64,000 bases of DNA from Eubacteriaceae bacterium (lineage in GTDB: Bacteria; Bacillota; Clostridia; Oscillospirales; Acutalibacteraceae), in contig JAETRQ010000001.1 of NCBI GenBank assembly GCA_021770095.1, forward strand, positions 186,001 through 250,000, given 5' to 3'. Of this stretch, positions 1-10,444 are shown one piece after another. A model generated the notes under the pieces. The model was not told the origin of the DNA. It made no database searches and was given only the letters and a program-made list of their open reading frames with translations. The position numbers and the translations under genes were made by a program. Position 1 is the stretch's first letter. Each line of letters starts with the position of its first letter.

Positions 1-685
1 AAATCATCCATTCAAGTTTGTTGCCGCTGTTATAGAAAGCATCAACAACATCAAGTCTCTTGAGTATTCTTACTCTCTTCTGACCTGTTGCAGTTTCAAG
101 TTCAGCAGTAAGTTCATCACGCAGCTGAGCAACATCAATACTTTGAAGAAGTTCTTTAATTGCTTCGGCACCCATACCTGCTTTAAAGTCATCTTCATAT
201 CTCTCACGCATTTCTGCATATTCTTTTTCATTCAGAATCTGCATTTTTTCAAGAGGGGTATCACCCGGATCTGTGACGATATAAAGCGCAAAATAAAGCA
301 CTTTTTCAAGGTATCTCGGGCTGATGTCAAGAACAAGACCAAGACGGCTTGGAATACCCTTAAAATACCAAATATGAGATACAGGAGCAGCAAGTTCGAT
401 ATGACCCATACGTTCACGGCGAACTTTTGCACGTGTAATTTCAACACCGCAGCGCTCACATACTTTGCCCTTATAACGAACTCTCTTGTACTTACCGCAG
501 TGACATTCCCAGTCCTTCATAGGACCAAAAATTCTTTCACAGAAAAGGCCGTCACGTTCAGGCTTGAGAGTTCTGTAATTTATTGTTTCCGGCTTTGTTA
601 CTTCGCCATAAGACCATTCACGAATCTGTTCAGGTGAAGCAAGACCGATTTTTATAGAACTGAATTCATTTTCATAATTATCCAT
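1..685 (-). CDS. rpoC: RNA polymerase subunit beta' (N-terminal part, cut by window edge)
   Basis: This is the first ~228 residues of the beta' subunit of RNA polymerase, the largest part of the transcription enzyme. The protein opens [20 protein letters not shown] and carries the beta' zinc-binding segment with cysteines in CHCGKYKR and CERCGVEI, followed by [19 protein letters not shown], which is close to invariant in bacteria. I chose the ATG at 685 because GGAGTG lies just upstream and the N-terminus matches the family. It follows rpoB by 47 bases on the same strand, the usual rpoB-rpoC order, so the two are very probably one transcript. The rest of the gene lies beyond position 1. Certain as a family call. 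Confidence 0.98.
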   Translation of the reverse strand, partial: MDNYENEFSSIKIGLASPEQIREWSYGEVTKPETINYRTLKPERDGLFCERIFGPMKDWECHCGKYKRVRYKGKVCERCGVEITRAKVRRERMGHIELAAPVSHIWYFKGIPSRLGLVLDISPRYLEKVLYFALYIVTDPGDTPLEKMQILNEKEYAEMRERYEDDFKAGMGAEAIKELLQSIDVAQLRDELTAELETATGQKRVRILKRLDVVDAFYNSGNKLEWMI

Positions 686-732
686 TTGGAAGCACTCCTT
701 TTTCAATATTAATTAGCGGAAGTCGTATCAGA

Positions 733-3700
733 TTATTCTTCGTTTTCTGTTTCATCGCTGTAAACATCAGCAAACAAATCAGCAAACGCATCTGACTGAC
801 CTGCTTCCTCGCTTTCGCCTTCAGTATTTTCAACTTCATAGCCTTCCTGACCCTCAAAGTCATTTACTGTTGTGAAAGCTTTATCATCAATAGGCTGAAT
901 ACCTGTACCGTCATCCAAATCCTGTTTGAGTTCAATTTCGTTGCCGTTGCGGTCAAGTACTTTTGTATCAAGACCCAGAGCCTGCAACTCCTTGAAGAGA
1001 ACCTTGAATGATTCAGGTGTTCCTGCCTGAGGAACATTTTCACCCTTAACAATTGATTCATAAGTGCGGACACGACCGATTGTATCGTCAGACTTAACAG
1101 TCATAATTTCCTGAAGTGTATATGCAGCACCATATGCTTCAAGTGCCCAAACTTCCATTTCACCAAAACGCTGTCCGCCGAACTGAGCCTTACCACCGAG
1201 CGGCTGCTGTGTAACAAGACTGTAAGGACCTGTTGAACGGGCATGAATCTTATCATCAACAAGATGGTGGAGTTTAAGGAAGTACATATAACCTACTGTA
1301 ATTCTGTTATCAAATTTTTCACCGGTACGTCCGTCAATCAGTTCGGTTTTACCGTCAAACACTTTGTTGCCGTTTTCGTCAACATAATAACCGATGTCGG
1401 CAAGTTCAAGGCAATCACGGATGTCCTGCTCGTGAGCGCCGTCGAATACAGGTGTCATCATTTTCCAGCCCAGAGCCATAGCGGCATAGCCGAGATGAAC
1501 TTCAAGAACCTGACCGATATTCATACGGGAAGGTACGCCGAGCGGGTTAAGAACAATGTCAAGCGGTCTGCCGTCCGGAAGGAAAGGCATATCTTCCTGA
1601 GGAAGAATTCTTGAAACAACACCCTTGTTACCATGACGACCGGCCATCTTATCGCCGACCTGAATTTTACGTTTCTGAGCAATGTATACTCTTACAACTT
1701 TGTTTACACCGGGTGAAAGTTCATCACTGTTTGCTCGTGTAAATACTTTTACATCAACTACAATACCATATTCACCGTGAGGAACACGCATAGAAGTGTC
1801 TCTTACTTCTCTTGCCTTTTCACCGAAGATTGCACGAAGAAGTCTTTCCTCAGCAGTAAGTTCGGTTTCACCCTTAGGTGTTACCTTACCAACAAGAATA
1901 TCTCCTGAATGAACTTCAGCACCGACACGGATAATACCGTCAGCATCCAAGTCCTTAAGAGCATCTTCACCGACGTTAGGAATATCTCTTGTAATTTCTT
2001 CAGGGCCGAGTTTGGTATCACGTGATTCAACTTCGTGTTCTTCAATATGAATGGATGTGTAAACATCATCTCTTACTATTTTTTCATTAATAAGAACAGC
2101 ATCCTCGTAGTTATAACCTTCCCAAGTCATAAATCCGATAAGTGCATTCTTACCAAGTGAAATTTCACCATTGCATGTTGCAGGGCCGTCTGCGATTACC
2201 TGACCATCTTCAATAGTCTGATGGAGAGAAACAATCGGACGCTGATTAATACAAGTACCCTGGTTAGAACCTGAGAACTTAACAAGCTCATACTTGTCAA
2301 CTTCATTATTTTTAGTAGTTATTTCAATCACATCGGCATCAACAGCTGTTACTGTACCGCCGCGTTTAGCAATAACAACAACACCTGAGTCATATGCTGC
2401 TTTATATTCCATACCGGTACCGACAACAGGAGCAGTTGTCTTGAGAAGAGGAACTGCCTGACGCTGCATGTTAGCACCCATAAGAGCACGGTTTGCGTCG
2501 TCATTTTCAAGGAATGGAATCATTGCAGTCGCAACAGATACAACCATCTTTGGAGATACATCCATGTAATCAACCTTTTCAGGAGGAAGAGTAAGGAACT
2601 CATCTCTGTAACGGCAGGTAACTCTTGATGTTGCAAATCTGCCGTTTTCATCAAGCGGTTCATTAGCCTGTGCTACAACAAAATTATCTTCCACATCTGC
2701 TGTCATATAAACAACTTCATCCGTAACGATACCTGTTTCTTTATCAACCTTACGATATGGAGCTTCAATAAATCCGTATTCATTCAGTCGGCTGTAACAA
2801 GCAAGGTATGAAATCAATCCGATGTTAGGACCTTCAGGCGTTTCGATAGGACACATACGGCCGTAGTGGGTATAGTGAACGTCTCGAACTTCGAATCCGG
2901 CACGGTCACGTGAAAGACCGCCGGGACCAAGAGCAGATAATCTTCTCTTATGAGTAAGTTCTGCAAGAGGATTGTTCTGGTCCATAAACTGAGAAAGAGG
3001 TGAAGAACCGAAGAATTCTTTAATTGCGGCAACAACAGGTCTTATGTTAATCAAAGCCTGAGGAGTGATTGATTCTTCATCATCCTGAATCTGTAAAGTC
3101 ATTCTTTCACGAATAACTCTTTCCATTCTTGTGAAACCGATTCTGAACTGGTTCTGGAGCAACTCGCCTACTGCACGGATTCTACGGTTACCAAGGTGGT
3201 CAATATCATCAGTAGTACCAATACCGTTTGCAAGGTTATTCAGATAGGATACACTTGCAAAAATATCATCCACTATAATATGTTTGGGAATAAGGTCATC
3301 ACAGCGGAATTCAATTTCCTCTTTGAGAGCCTTTTCATCGTCTCCGCATTTTTCAAGAATTTCGCTGAGAACTCTGTAAGATACTTTTTCGTTTATACCA
3401 AGCGGCTTGCAGTCAAAGTCAACATATTTACTAATATCAACCATACCGTTTGATACAATTTTAACTTCTTTGCCCTCAACATCAACAAATGCAAACATAA
3501 CACCTGCATTTTCAATTTCAAGAGCCTTTTCTTTTGAAATTTTTTCACCGGCATCAGCAAGGAATTCACCCTGAGGTGAAATAACAGGCTGTGACAATAT
3601 CTGATTTGTAAGTCGGTCGCTGATAGCAAGTTTTTTGTTATACTTATATCTGCCGACTCTTGAAAGGTCATATCTGTGAGCGTCAAAGAATAATCCGTCA

Positions 3701-4467
3701 AGATGAGCCTGAGCGGTCTCAAGTGTCGGCGGTTCACCCGGACGAAGTTTTTTATAAACTTCAAGGAGTGCTTCTTCCGTATTCTTTGTTGCATCTTTCT
3801 CAATTGTAGCAATCAATCTTTCGTCTTCACCGAAGAAATCAAGAATTTCAGCATCTGAACCAAGACCTAATGCTCTGAGGAAGGTTGTGATATAAATCTT
3901 TCTGTTTTTATCAATACGAACATAGAAAAGGTCATTCGCATCCGTTTCATACTCAAGCCATGCACCACGGTTCGGAATTACTGTGTTCGTGAACAATTCC
4001 TTACCGGTTTTATCATGGTCCATATTGTAGTACACACCGGGTGAACGAACAAGCTGAGATACAATACATCTTTCCGCACCATTTATAACAAATGTACCGG
4101 CATCCGTCATCCAAGGAAAATCACCCATAAATACAGTATTTTCCTTAACTTCGCCTGTTTCTTTGTTCATCAGTCTTGCTCTGACCTTTAAAGGTTTTGC
4201 ATATGTCACATCACGAGCCTTACACTGTGCAATAGAGTATTTCGGCTCATCATCCATTGAAAAATCAATAAAATCGAGTACAAGATTGCCGGAGTAATCG
4301 GTGATTGATCCGATGTCCTTAAAAACTTCCTTGAGACCTTCGTCAAGGAACCATTGGTATGAACTTTTCTGCACTTCAATTAAGTTAGGCATCTGCATAA
4401 CTTCATTGATTTTAGCAAAGTTCTTTCGTGTAGTGGTACCCAGTTGAGTATCTTTCACATTTACCAT
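733..4467 (-). CDS. rpoB: RNA polymerase subunit beta
   Basis: Beta subunit of RNA polymerase, 1244 residues, a full-length Firmicutes-type protein. The rifampicin-binding region is plain: [18 protein letters not shown] followed by LSALGPGGL, with D496, H506 and S511 at the places of E. coli D516, H526 and S531. These are the wild-type residues, so the sequence predicts rifampicin sensitivity at this site. The open frame runs 9 bases further up to a GTG at 4476, but the ATG at 4467 has GGAG seven bases upstream and is the better start. The C-terminus is acidic (DETENEE). It heads an operon with rpoC from its own promoter at 4602-4630, with an unrelated gene upstream instead of rplL. Confidence 0.99.
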   Translation of the reverse strand: MVNVKDTQLGTTTRKNFAKINEVMQMPNLIEVQKSSYQWFLDEGLKEVFKDIGSITDYSGNLVLDFIDFSMDDEPKYSIAQCKARDVTYAKPLKVRARLMNKETGEVKENTVFMGDFPWMTDAGTFVINGAERCIVSQLVRSPGVYYNMDHDKTGKELFTNTVIPNRGAWLEYETDANDLFYVRIDKNRKIYITTFLRALGLGSDAEILDFFGEDERLIATIEKDATKNTEEALLEVYKKLRPGEPPTLETAQAHLDGLFFDAHRYDLSRVGRYKYNKKLAISDRLTNQILSQPVISPQGEFLADAGEKISKEKALEIENAGVMFAFVDVEGKEVKIVSNGMVDISKYVDFDCKPLGINEKVSYRVLSEILEKCGDDEKALKEEIEFRCDDLIPKHIIVDDIFASVSYLNNLANGIGTTDDIDHLGNRRIRAVGELLQNQFRIGFTRMERVIRERMTLQIQDDEESITPQALINIRPVVAAIKEFFGSSPLSQFMDQNNPLAELTHKRRLSALGPGGLSRDRAGFEVRDVHYTHYGRMCPIETPEGPNIGLISYLACYSRLNEYGFIEAPYRKVDKETGIVTDEVVYMTADVEDNFVVAQANEPLDENGRFATSRVTCRYRDEFLTLPPEKVDYMDVSPKMVVSVATAMIPFLENDDANRALMGANMQRQAVPLLKTTAPVVGTGMEYKAAYDSGVVVIAKRGGTVTAVDADVIEITTKNNEVDKYELVKFSGSNQGTCINQRPIVSLHQTIEDGQVIADGPATCNGEISLGKNALIGFMTWEGYNYEDAVLINEKIVRDDVYTSIHIEEHEVESRDTKLGPEEITRDIPNVGEDALKDLDADGIIRVGAEVHSGDILVGKVTPKGETELTAEERLLRAIFGEKAREVRDTSMRVPHGEYGIVVDVKVFTRANSDELSPGVNKVVRVYIAQKRKIQVGDKMAGRHGNKGVVSRILPQEDMPFLPDGRPLDIVLNPLGVPSRMNIGQVLEVHLGYAAMALGWKMMTPVFDGAHEQDIRDCLELADIGYYVDENGNKVFDGKTELIDGRTGEKFDNRITVGYMYFLKLHHLVDDKIHARSTGPYSLVTQQPLGGKAQFGGQRFGEMEVWALEAYGAAYTLQEIMTVKSDDTIGRVRTYESIVKGENVPQAGTPESFKVLFKELQALGLDTKVLDRNGNEIELKQDLDDGTGIQPIDDKAFTTVNDFEGQEGYEVENTEGESEEAGQSDAFADLFADVYSDETENEE

Positions 4468-4601
4468 TAGAGTCACTCCAATCGTTATTTTTTGTAAAAC
4501 AGCAAATCAGCGCAAATTCGACAAGAAAGCATATGCTTCCCGTTTCGATAATTCGTATAAAAAATCCAAAGCACGCATAAATTTCCATTTTAATGTCCCT
4601 T

Positions 4602-4630
4602 AATATAAAGCAATAAAAAGTAAATGTCAA
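4602..4630 (-). promoter_or_regulatory. Sigma-A promoter for rpoB-rpoC
   Basis: On the minus strand TTGACA (4625-4630) is followed after exactly 17 bases by TATATT (4602-4607). This is a near-consensus housekeeping promoter and would give an untranslated leader of about 125 bases before the rpoB ATG. The leader shows no convincing riboswitch or L10-type binding fold by eye. Confidence 0.8.
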
Positions 4631-4723
4631 CAGATTTTTAAATTTATTTACAATATAAACAAAAGTATTTTAAACACTCCGCCGTGTGTTTCTAAAATAT
4701 ATGTAAAAATGGAGCATATTCCA

Positions 4724-4752
4724 TTGATTTCATAAAAGCAATTTGTTATAAT
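4724..4752 (+). promoter_or_regulatory. Sigma-A promoter for the peptide-binding lipoprotein gene
   Basis: TTGATT (4724-4729), a 17-base spacer, then TATAAT (4747-4752) with a TG one base before it (extended -10). The predicted start lies near 4759, only about ten bases before the ATG at 4770, so the leader is very short. The promoter is divergent from the rpoB promoter about 100 bases away. Confidence 0.75.
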
Positions 4753-4769
4753 AGCAACGGTGAATAATA

Positions 4770-6428
4770 ATGAAAAGAATTAAAAATTTAATTGCAGTAC
4801 TAATATGCTTAGTATTATTGATAAATGTATTTGCAGGATGCTCAGGCAAAAACGACCCGATTGATTTCATATATCCTTTTGATGCACAGATAACCAGCTT
4901 TGATCCCCAGATTGCAGCAACATCAGATGAATATCTGATTATTGAAAACTGTTTTGAAGGACTTGTAAGAGTACTCGATGACGGTACTGTACAGGATGCT
5001 GTTGCAGAAAGCTGGGACATAAGTGACGACGGACTTACATATACATTCAAGCTGCATAAAGGAATCAAATGGCGTGTTCAAAGTGCGGATCAAAACAATC
5101 CTACCCACGCTCAGGATTTGATGGGGCTTGACTTTAATCCTGATGTAACTGCCAACGATTTTGTTTTTGCTCTTAAGCGGGCAGTTGATCCTGTAACCGA
5201 TTCCCCTCTTTTTTCATCTGTTGCAGGGATTGTGAACGCATCCGATATACATTCAGGTAAAAAGAATGTTAATGAATTAGGCGCAAAAGCACTTGATGAC
5301 TATACACTTGAAATAAAATTGGAGAGTGCTGATAATGGATTTTTAAACACATTATCAACTGCTGTTGCCATGCCTTGCAATGAAGAATACTTTTATGCTA
5401 CAAAAGGCAGATACGGATTAGGTCTTGATTATACTATTTTTAACGGTCAGTTTTATGTGAGTTCCATTCTTGAAACATCCTATATTTTAAAAAACAATTC
5501 CGACTATACCGGTCCTCACAAATCTGCAGTATCCGACATCACACTCAGAATTAAGGATGATGAAACGGATGTGGTAAAGAACTTAAAGAACGGATATTTT
5601 GACAGTGCATATATAACCGGTTCGCAATATGAACAACTGAAAAATGAAAACATCACTGTTCTTCCCTATTCCGATAAAATGTGGGCCTTTATTATTAATA
5701 AAAACAAGCAGCTGTTCAGTAATAAAAATCTTCGCCGTGCAGTATGCCTCAGTATATCAAATGATGAAGATACAGGACACATATATTTGACTAAAGCAAC
5801 AACATTTACTCCCCCCAGCTGCATTATCGGAGATAAAAATGCCAATGAAGCAATAGGAACAACTATCCCTGTTCAAAACACACAGGATGCAATAGCTGCA
5901 TGGAAAAAAGGACTTGAAGAAACCGATTTCACCGTTGCGGATATAACAGTAATTGTGCCACAGGAAATGGAAGATATAGCAAAGAATCTCGTACAGGGTA
6001 TTCAGGGCGGAATTGGAAAAATCACAAATTACGGTGATGAAAACAAAATTTCCTTTTCTTTGAAAATAAATTCACTCCCTGCTGAGGAATACAAAGAGTC
6101 CTTGAATAAAGGTGAATATGACATTGCCCTTTATCAGTTTACAGCAAATAATCACAACACGGTTTCTTTCCTCCAAGATATAATCAATGGTAATTTTGCC
6201 GGAGATATTGAACAAATACAACAGACAATTGAGAATGCACAGAATGCAAATGCAGCCGATATGCCTTCAGCGTGCAAAGAATGCGAAGAAACCTTGATGA
6301 ACGATTATTCCATCATGCCGTTATTTTATGAATCTTCATATTATGCCCAAGCAAAAGGTGTAAAAGGCGTTCAGTTCCATGCGGGAAGCGGAAGGGTTTG
6401 TTTTGTAAATGCAACGAGAGAAAATTAA
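4770..6428 (+). CDS. ABC transporter substrate-binding lipoprotein, oligopeptide (family 5) type
   Basis: Extracellular binding lipoprotein of the OppA/DppA type (552 residues), which captures peptides or similar solutes for an ABC importer. The N-terminus has KR charges, a hydrophobic stretch and a lipobox VFAGC with Cys24 as the anchor. Family signatures are visible: FDPQIAATSDEYLIIENC near residue 40, then VAESWDISDDGLTYTFKL, and a pocket region around NDFVFALKRAVDP. No opp/dpp permease or ATPase genes are near, so it is either an orphan receptor using another locus or serves a different role such as sensing. It overlaps the VanZ-like gene downstream by 20 bases. Substrate unknown. Confidence 0.85.
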   Translation: MKRIKNLIAVLICLVLLINVFAGCSGKNDPIDFIYPFDAQITSFDPQIAATSDEYLIIENCFEGLVRVLDDGTVQDAVAESWDISDDGLTYTFKLHKGIKWRVQSADQNNPTHAQDLMGLDFNPDVTANDFVFALKRAVDPVTDSPLFSSVAGIVNASDIHSGKKNVNELGAKALDDYTLEIKLESADNGFLNTLSTAVAMPCNEEYFYATKGRYGLGLDYTIFNGQFYVSSILETSYILKNNSDYTGPHKSAVSDITLRIKDDETDVVKNLKNGYFDSAYITGSQYEQLKNENITVLPYSDKMWAFIINKNKQLFSNKNLRRAVCLSISNDEDTGHIYLTKATTFTPPSCIIGDKNANEAIGTTIPVQNTQDAIAAWKKGLEETDFTVADITVIVPQEMEDIAKNLVQGIQGGIGKITNYGDENKISFSLKINSLPAEEYKESLNKGEYDIALYQFTANNHNTVSFLQDIINGNFAGDIEQIQQTIENAQNANAADMPSACKECEETLMNDYSIMPLFYESSYYAQAKGVKGVQFHAGSGRVCFVNATREN

Positions 6429-6873
6429 AACAATTATATGCTGGATACTTGTAGCCGTATGTATGGGCATTATATTCTGGCTTTCGTCAAGAACTTCAGT
6501 AGAATCTTCTGCACAAAGCGGTGCCATACTCAAATGGCTGACTGATATTCTCGGCAATAACAATTTCACAGACTTTATTGTGAGAAAATCTGCACATTGC
6601 CTTGAATTTGCAGGATTATGCTTTTTATTCAATCTTGCTTTCTGGCAGACGAACAAAACACCTATGCCCATATGGTCAGTAATATTCACATCCCTTTATG
6701 CTGCGACAGATGAAATACATCAAAAATTTGTTGCCGGACGATCCTGTGAACTGCGTGACTGGGCAATTGACAGCGGCGGAGCTATACTCGGCACAATCTG
6801 TTTTATAATCATCCTGACAATTATAAGACATATATCAAAAAGGAAAAATTCCATTGACAGAAACAATAATTAG
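6409..6873 (+). CDS. VanZ-like membrane protein
   Basis: Small membrane protein of the VanZ-like family, 154 residues. Features seen: a membrane helix near residues 9-24 ending in FWLSSRTS, the motif KSAHCLEFAGLCFLFNLAF (residues ~64-82), ATDEIHQKFVAGRSCELRDWAIDSGGAILG, and a last helix near 135-148. The paired H/E residues in KSAHCLEF and DEIHQ are family hallmarks. VanZ itself raises teicoplanin resistance by an unclear route, but most VanZ-like proteins sit outside van clusters and have no known job; nothing here resembles a van cluster. The start lies inside the end of the upstream gene (20-base overlap), suggesting translational coupling. Confidence 0.8.
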   Translation: MQREKIKTIICWILVAVCMGIIFWLSSRTSVESSAQSGAILKWLTDILGNNNFTDFIVRKSAHCLEFAGLCFLFNLAFWQTNKTPMPIWSVIFTSLYAATDEIHQKFVAGRSCELRDWAIDSGGAILGTICFIIILTIIRHISKRKNSIDRNNN

Positions 6874-6881
6874 TTTATAAT
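6854..6881 (+). promoter_or_regulatory. Sigma-A promoter for nagB-metG-tatD
   Basis: TTGACA (6854-6859), 16-base spacer, TATAAT (6876-6881). The -35 box overlaps the last codons of the VanZ-like gene. The transcript would start near 6888, leaving about 28 bases before the nagB ATG with GGAGAA as ribosome site. Confidence 0.75.
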
Positions 6882-6915
6882 ATATAAGAAAAATAAAAAG
6901 CGGAGAAATTTTAGT

Positions 6916-7641
6916 ATGAATGTATTAGTATATGATAATGATGAACAAATAGGTATTGCTGCCGGTAATTATATGTGCGGTCAGATTCTTGCAAAGCCAA
7001 ATTCCGTATTAGGTCTTGCAACAGGTTCAACACCACTTAAACCATATGGCCATATGATTAAACTTTTTAAGGCCGGCGCAGTGGATTTCAGCAAAGTTAC
7101 AACATTCAATCTTGATGAATACTGTAATTTGGATGTGAATGATAAAAATTCATATCACACATTTATGTATGAAAATTTGTTTAACTCTATCAATATTCCC
7201 AGAGAGAATATCCATTTTCTTGACGGCAACAGTGATGATTTGGAAAGAGAATGCAGAGAATACGAAAAAAGAATAAAAGAAGCAGGCGGTATTGATATTC
7301 AGTTGCTCGGTATCGGCTCAAACGGACATATTGCATTCAATGAACCAAGTGACAGTTTCCAAAGATGGAGCCATGTAGTTGAATTAAAAGAAAGCACCAT
7401 TAAAGATAACAGCAGATTTTTTAATTCTATTGAAGAAGTACCGACAAGAGCCGTTACTATGGGAATCGGCTCGATTATGCAGGCAAAAAGAATATTAATT
7501 ATTGCTACCGGTGAAAATAAAGCAGATGCAATAAAACAGCTCATTGATGGTAATGTTACACCAAAATGCCCTGCATCCGTTCTTCAATTCCATACCGATG
7601 TCACTCTTATGCTTGACACCGGTGCTGCATCAAAAATATAA
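6916..7641 (+). CDS. nagB: Glucosamine-6-phosphate deaminase
   Basis: Converts glucosamine 6-phosphate to fructose 6-phosphate and ammonia in the cytoplasm, the step that sends amino sugars into glycolysis. The 241-residue length is typical. Signatures: GLATGSTPLKPYGHMI near residue 33, FNLDEYC near 69, and GIGSNGHIAFNEP near 134, with catalytic His and Glu. The residue before GHIAFNEP is Asn, as in the Bacillus enzymes, where E. coli has Asp. It is first in a probable operon with metG (13-base gap) and tatD. nagA is not in the window. With the sialidase and fucosidases further on, it supports use of host amino-sugar glycans. Confidence 0.95.
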   Translation: MNVLVYDNDEQIGIAAGNYMCGQILAKPNSVLGLATGSTPLKPYGHMIKLFKAGAVDFSKVTTFNLDEYCNLDVNDKNSYHTFMYENLFNSINIPRENIHFLDGNSDDLERECREYEKRIKEAGGIDIQLLGIGSNGHIAFNEPSDSFQRWSHVVELKESTIKDNSRFFNSIEEVPTRAVTMGIGSIMQAKRILIIATGENKADAIKQLIDGNVTPKCPASVLQFHTDVTLMLDTGAASKI

Positions 7642-7654
7642 AGGAGAGATATAA

Positions 7655-9604
7655 ATGTCAGATAAAGAAAAGTATTATATTACTACGCCTATCTATTATC
7701 CATCAGGCAATCCGCATATCGGCCACTGTTACACAACAGTAGCCTGTGATTCCATTGCGAGATTCAGACGTATGCAGGGAAAGGATGTTATCTTCCTTAC
7801 CGGTACAGACGAACACGGGCTGAAGATTGAACAAAAGGCTAAAGAAAAAAATATCACCCCTAAAGCGTATGTTGATGAAGTTGTTGCTGTTTTCAAAAAA
7901 CTTTGGGAATATATGAATATCAGTTATGACAGATATATCCGCACAACGGATGATTATCATATTGAAACAGTACAAAAAATCTTCAAAGATTTATATGACA
8001 AAGGATATATTTATAAAGGCAAATATGTAGGTAAATACTGTACACCTTGTGAATCTTTCTGGACAGAAAGCCAACTTGTTGACGGCAAATGTCCTGAATG
8101 CGGAAGGGATGTAATTGAAACTGAAGAAGAAGCATATTTCCTTAAAATGTCACCTTTTGCAGACAGAATTGAGAAACTTCTGCTTGAAACAGATTATTTA
8201 CAGCCCCGTTCAAGAGCAGTTGAACTTGTTAACAATTTCATCAAACCGGGACTTGAGGACCTTTGTGTTTCAAGAACATCTTTCACATGGGGTATCCCTG
8301 TTACATTTGATGAAAAGCATGTTGTTTATGTTTGGATTGACGCACTTTCAAACTATATCTCTGCACTTGGTTATAACAATAACACATATAATGACTTTGA
8401 CAAATTTTGGCCTGCTGACCTGCATATGGTAGCAAAAGATATTATGAGATTTCACGCTATTATCTGGCCTGCTATGCTTATGGCACTTGACGTGCCATTG
8501 CCAAAACACCTTGCTGTTCACGGCTGGATTACCTTTAACGGCCAAAAGATGAGCAAATCAATCGGTAATGTGGTTGACCCGTTTGTACTTGGTGAAAGAT
8601 ACGGTGCTGATGCTATCAGGTATCACATTCTCAGAGAAATGGCACTTGGTGCTGACAGTTCTTTCTCAAATGAAATTATGATTAACAGAATCAATTCAGA
8701 CCTTGCAAATGACCTTGGAAATCTCGTCTCAAGAACAGTTGCAATGGTTGAAAAGTATTTTGACAGCATCATTCCTGTAAATAAAGAGAGCGAAGATATT
8801 GACAACGAATTGATTGCAATGGCAACTTCACTTCGTGAAAAAGTTGCAGGATTTATAGACGAAACACAGCTGAATAATGCATTAGCTGAGATTTTCAAAG
8901 TAATTTCAAGAGCAAACAAATATATTGATGAAACAACACCATGGATTCTCGGCAAAGATGAAAGTAAAAAAGACAGACTGGCTTGTGTACTGTATAATCT
9001 GCTTGAAACAATACGTATCACCACCACTCTTCTTTCATGCTTTATGCCGTCAACCATGCCAAAAGTATGGGAACAAATAGGAGCTGATGAAAGCCTTATA
9101 ACATATGAAAACGCTGGCAAGTTCGGTGTTTTGCCACAGGATGTTACGGTCAAAAAAGGTCCGGCTCTTTTCCCGAGAATTGATGTTAATAAAGAAATTG
9201 ATGAATTAAATGCTCTTATTCAAAAACAGGTTGAAGAGGCTCAGAAAAATCAGCAAAAGCCTGAAATTGAAGGTCTTGCAGAAATTACTTTTGATGATTT
9301 TGCTAAAGTTGAACTGCGTGTTGCAGAAATCATTTCATGCGAACCTGTTAAACGAGCAAAGAAACTTTTAAAAATAATGGTTAATGACGGAACATCACAG
9401 CCCCGTCAAATCGTATCCGGCATTGCACCTTGGTATAAACCCGAAGATTTGGTTGGCAAAAGCGTTATTATTGTTGCAAATCTTAAACCGGCAAAATTAT
9501 GCGGTGAGATGAGCAACGGAATGCTCCTTGCCGGCGATGTAAGCGAAGAGGATGTTAAGGTTCTCTTTGTAGATGGTATGCCTGCCGGTACAAAAATCAG
9601 ATAA
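7655..9604 (+). CDS. metG: Methionyl-tRNA synthetase with C-terminal tRNA-binding domain
   Basis: Charges tRNA-Met and initiator tRNA with methionine. The 649-residue protein has the class I motifs HIGH at 21-24 and KMSKS at 298-302. The zinc knuckle has CTPC (C129, C132) and CPEC (C146, C149). The last ~100 residues, from EITFDDFAKVELRVAEI onward, form the Trbp111-like tRNA-binding domain that drives dimerisation. AAGGAGAGATATAA before the ATG is a strong ribosome site. No T-box leader is visible; the gene appears to be co-transcribed with nagB and tatD. The metG-tatD order is common in Firmicutes. Confidence 0.98.
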   Translation: MSDKEKYYITTPIYYPSGNPHIGHCYTTVACDSIARFRRMQGKDVIFLTGTDEHGLKIEQKAKEKNITPKAYVDEVVAVFKKLWEYMNISYDRYIRTTDDYHIETVQKIFKDLYDKGYIYKGKYVGKYCTPCESFWTESQLVDGKCPECGRDVIETEEEAYFLKMSPFADRIEKLLLETDYLQPRSRAVELVNNFIKPGLEDLCVSRTSFTWGIPVTFDEKHVVYVWIDALSNYISALGYNNNTYNDFDKFWPADLHMVAKDIMRFHAIIWPAMLMALDVPLPKHLAVHGWITFNGQKMSKSIGNVVDPFVLGERYGADAIRYHILREMALGADSSFSNEIMINRINSDLANDLGNLVSRTVAMVEKYFDSIIPVNKESEDIDNELIAMATSLREKVAGFIDETQLNNALAEIFKVISRANKYIDETTPWILGKDESKKDRLACVLYNLLETIRITTTLLSCFMPSTMPKVWEQIGADESLITYENAGKFGVLPQDVTVKKGPALFPRIDVNKEIDELNALIQKQVEEAQKNQQKPEIEGLAEITFDDFAKVELRVAEIISCEPVKRAKKLLKIMVNDGTSQPRQIVSGIAPWYKPEDLVGKSVIIVANLKPAKLCGEMSNGMLLAGDVSEEDVKVLFVDGMPAGTKIR

Positions 9605-9629
9605 ATATAAATAATGGAGAATAATTAGA

Positions 9630-10397
9630 ATGTATCAAAATATTTTTGATACACATTCACATTATGACGACAGTAAATTTGACCCCGACAGAGAAGAACT
9701 TTTAAGCAAACTTCAAAGTCGGGGTATTACTAATATCGTCAGCTGCGGATGTGATATTGAAACAACACAATATAATTTTGATTTGGCACAGAAATACGAT
9801 TATATTTACTTTGCAGCAGGATTTCATCCTGAATGCCTTGAAGGTGCTGCCCTTGACGATTTAAAACGGATTGAAAATTTTGCAAAAAATGAAAAGTGTG
9901 TTGCAATTGGTGAAATCGGACTCGACTATCATTGGATGAGTTCAGACAAAGATATACAAAAAAGTTTTTTCCAATCACAGATTGAACTTGCACAAAAACT
10001 TGATAAACCTGTCATTGTACACGACCGAGAGGCACACGGAGATACTCTTGATATATTAAAAAATATGAAACCCAAAGGTGTCGTCCACTGTTTTTCAGGC
10101 TCCAAAGAAATGGCAAAGGATGTAATAAAACTCGGTATGTATATCGGCATCAATGGTGTTGTTACTTTTAATAATGCCAGAAAAAGCCTTGAAGTTGTTA
10201 AGGAAGTTCCACTAGAGCGTCTTGTGCTTGAAACAGACTGCCCTTATCTCGCGCCTGTCCCGATGAGAGGCAAAATCAATAACTCCTCATATATCCCGTA
10301 TATTGCTGAAAAAATTGCATCACTGCTCAATATGGACACACAGGAATTGCTGAATATAACAAATGAAAACGCAAAAAGATTGTACAATTTAAAATGA
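9630..10397 (+). CDS. tatD: TatD-family metal-dependent deoxyribonuclease
   Basis: TatD/YcfH-type hydrolase, 255 residues, a TIM-barrel metal enzyme; studied members are 3'-5' DNases linked to DNA repair or turnover. Metal ligands are visible in order: FDTHSHYD near residue 6 (HxH), IGEIGLDYHW near 95 (Glu), VIVHDREA near 129 (His), VHCFSGS near 153 (His) and LETDCPYLAP near 201 (Asp). It is last in the nagB-metG-tatD transcript, 25 bases after metG, a common neighbour in Firmicutes. A strong hairpin with a T tract follows directly. Confidence 0.93.
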   Translation: MYQNIFDTHSHYDDSKFDPDREELLSKLQSRGITNIVSCGCDIETTQYNFDLAQKYDYIYFAAGFHPECLEGAALDDLKRIENFAKNEKCVAIGEIGLDYHWMSSDKDIQKSFFQSQIELAQKLDKPVIVHDREAHGDTLDILKNMKPKGVVHCFSGSKEMAKDVIKLGMYIGINGVVTFNNARKSLEVVKEVPLERLVLETDCPYLAPVPMRGKINNSSYIPYIAEKIASLLNMDTQELLNITNENAKRLYNLK

Positions 10398-10408
10398 CAT
10401 AAAAAAGT

Positions 10409-10444
10409 AAAAGAAGGAATGCATTTTGATGCATTCCTTCTTTT
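10409..10444. terminator. Bidirectional terminator between tatD and an XRE gene
   Basis: A 16-base perfect inverted repeat with a TTTG loop (arms 10409-10424 and 10429-10444), giving A/T tracts on both sides. It would stop the plus-strand operon and also the minus-strand regulator, whose stop codon lies at its right edge. Confidence 0.85.

Noticed and set aside
143..637. 164-residue plus-strand frame opposite rpoC
   Set aside because: Lies fully inside the strongly conserved rpoC coding region on the other strand and resembles no family.
6409..6873. Glycopeptide-resistance (van) cluster
   Set aside because: The VanZ-like protein stands alone; no vanHAX or vanS/R genes are visible.
6874..6915. 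glmS-type ribozyme or riboswitch before nagB
   Set aside because: The leader is only about 28 bases, too short for any such fold.
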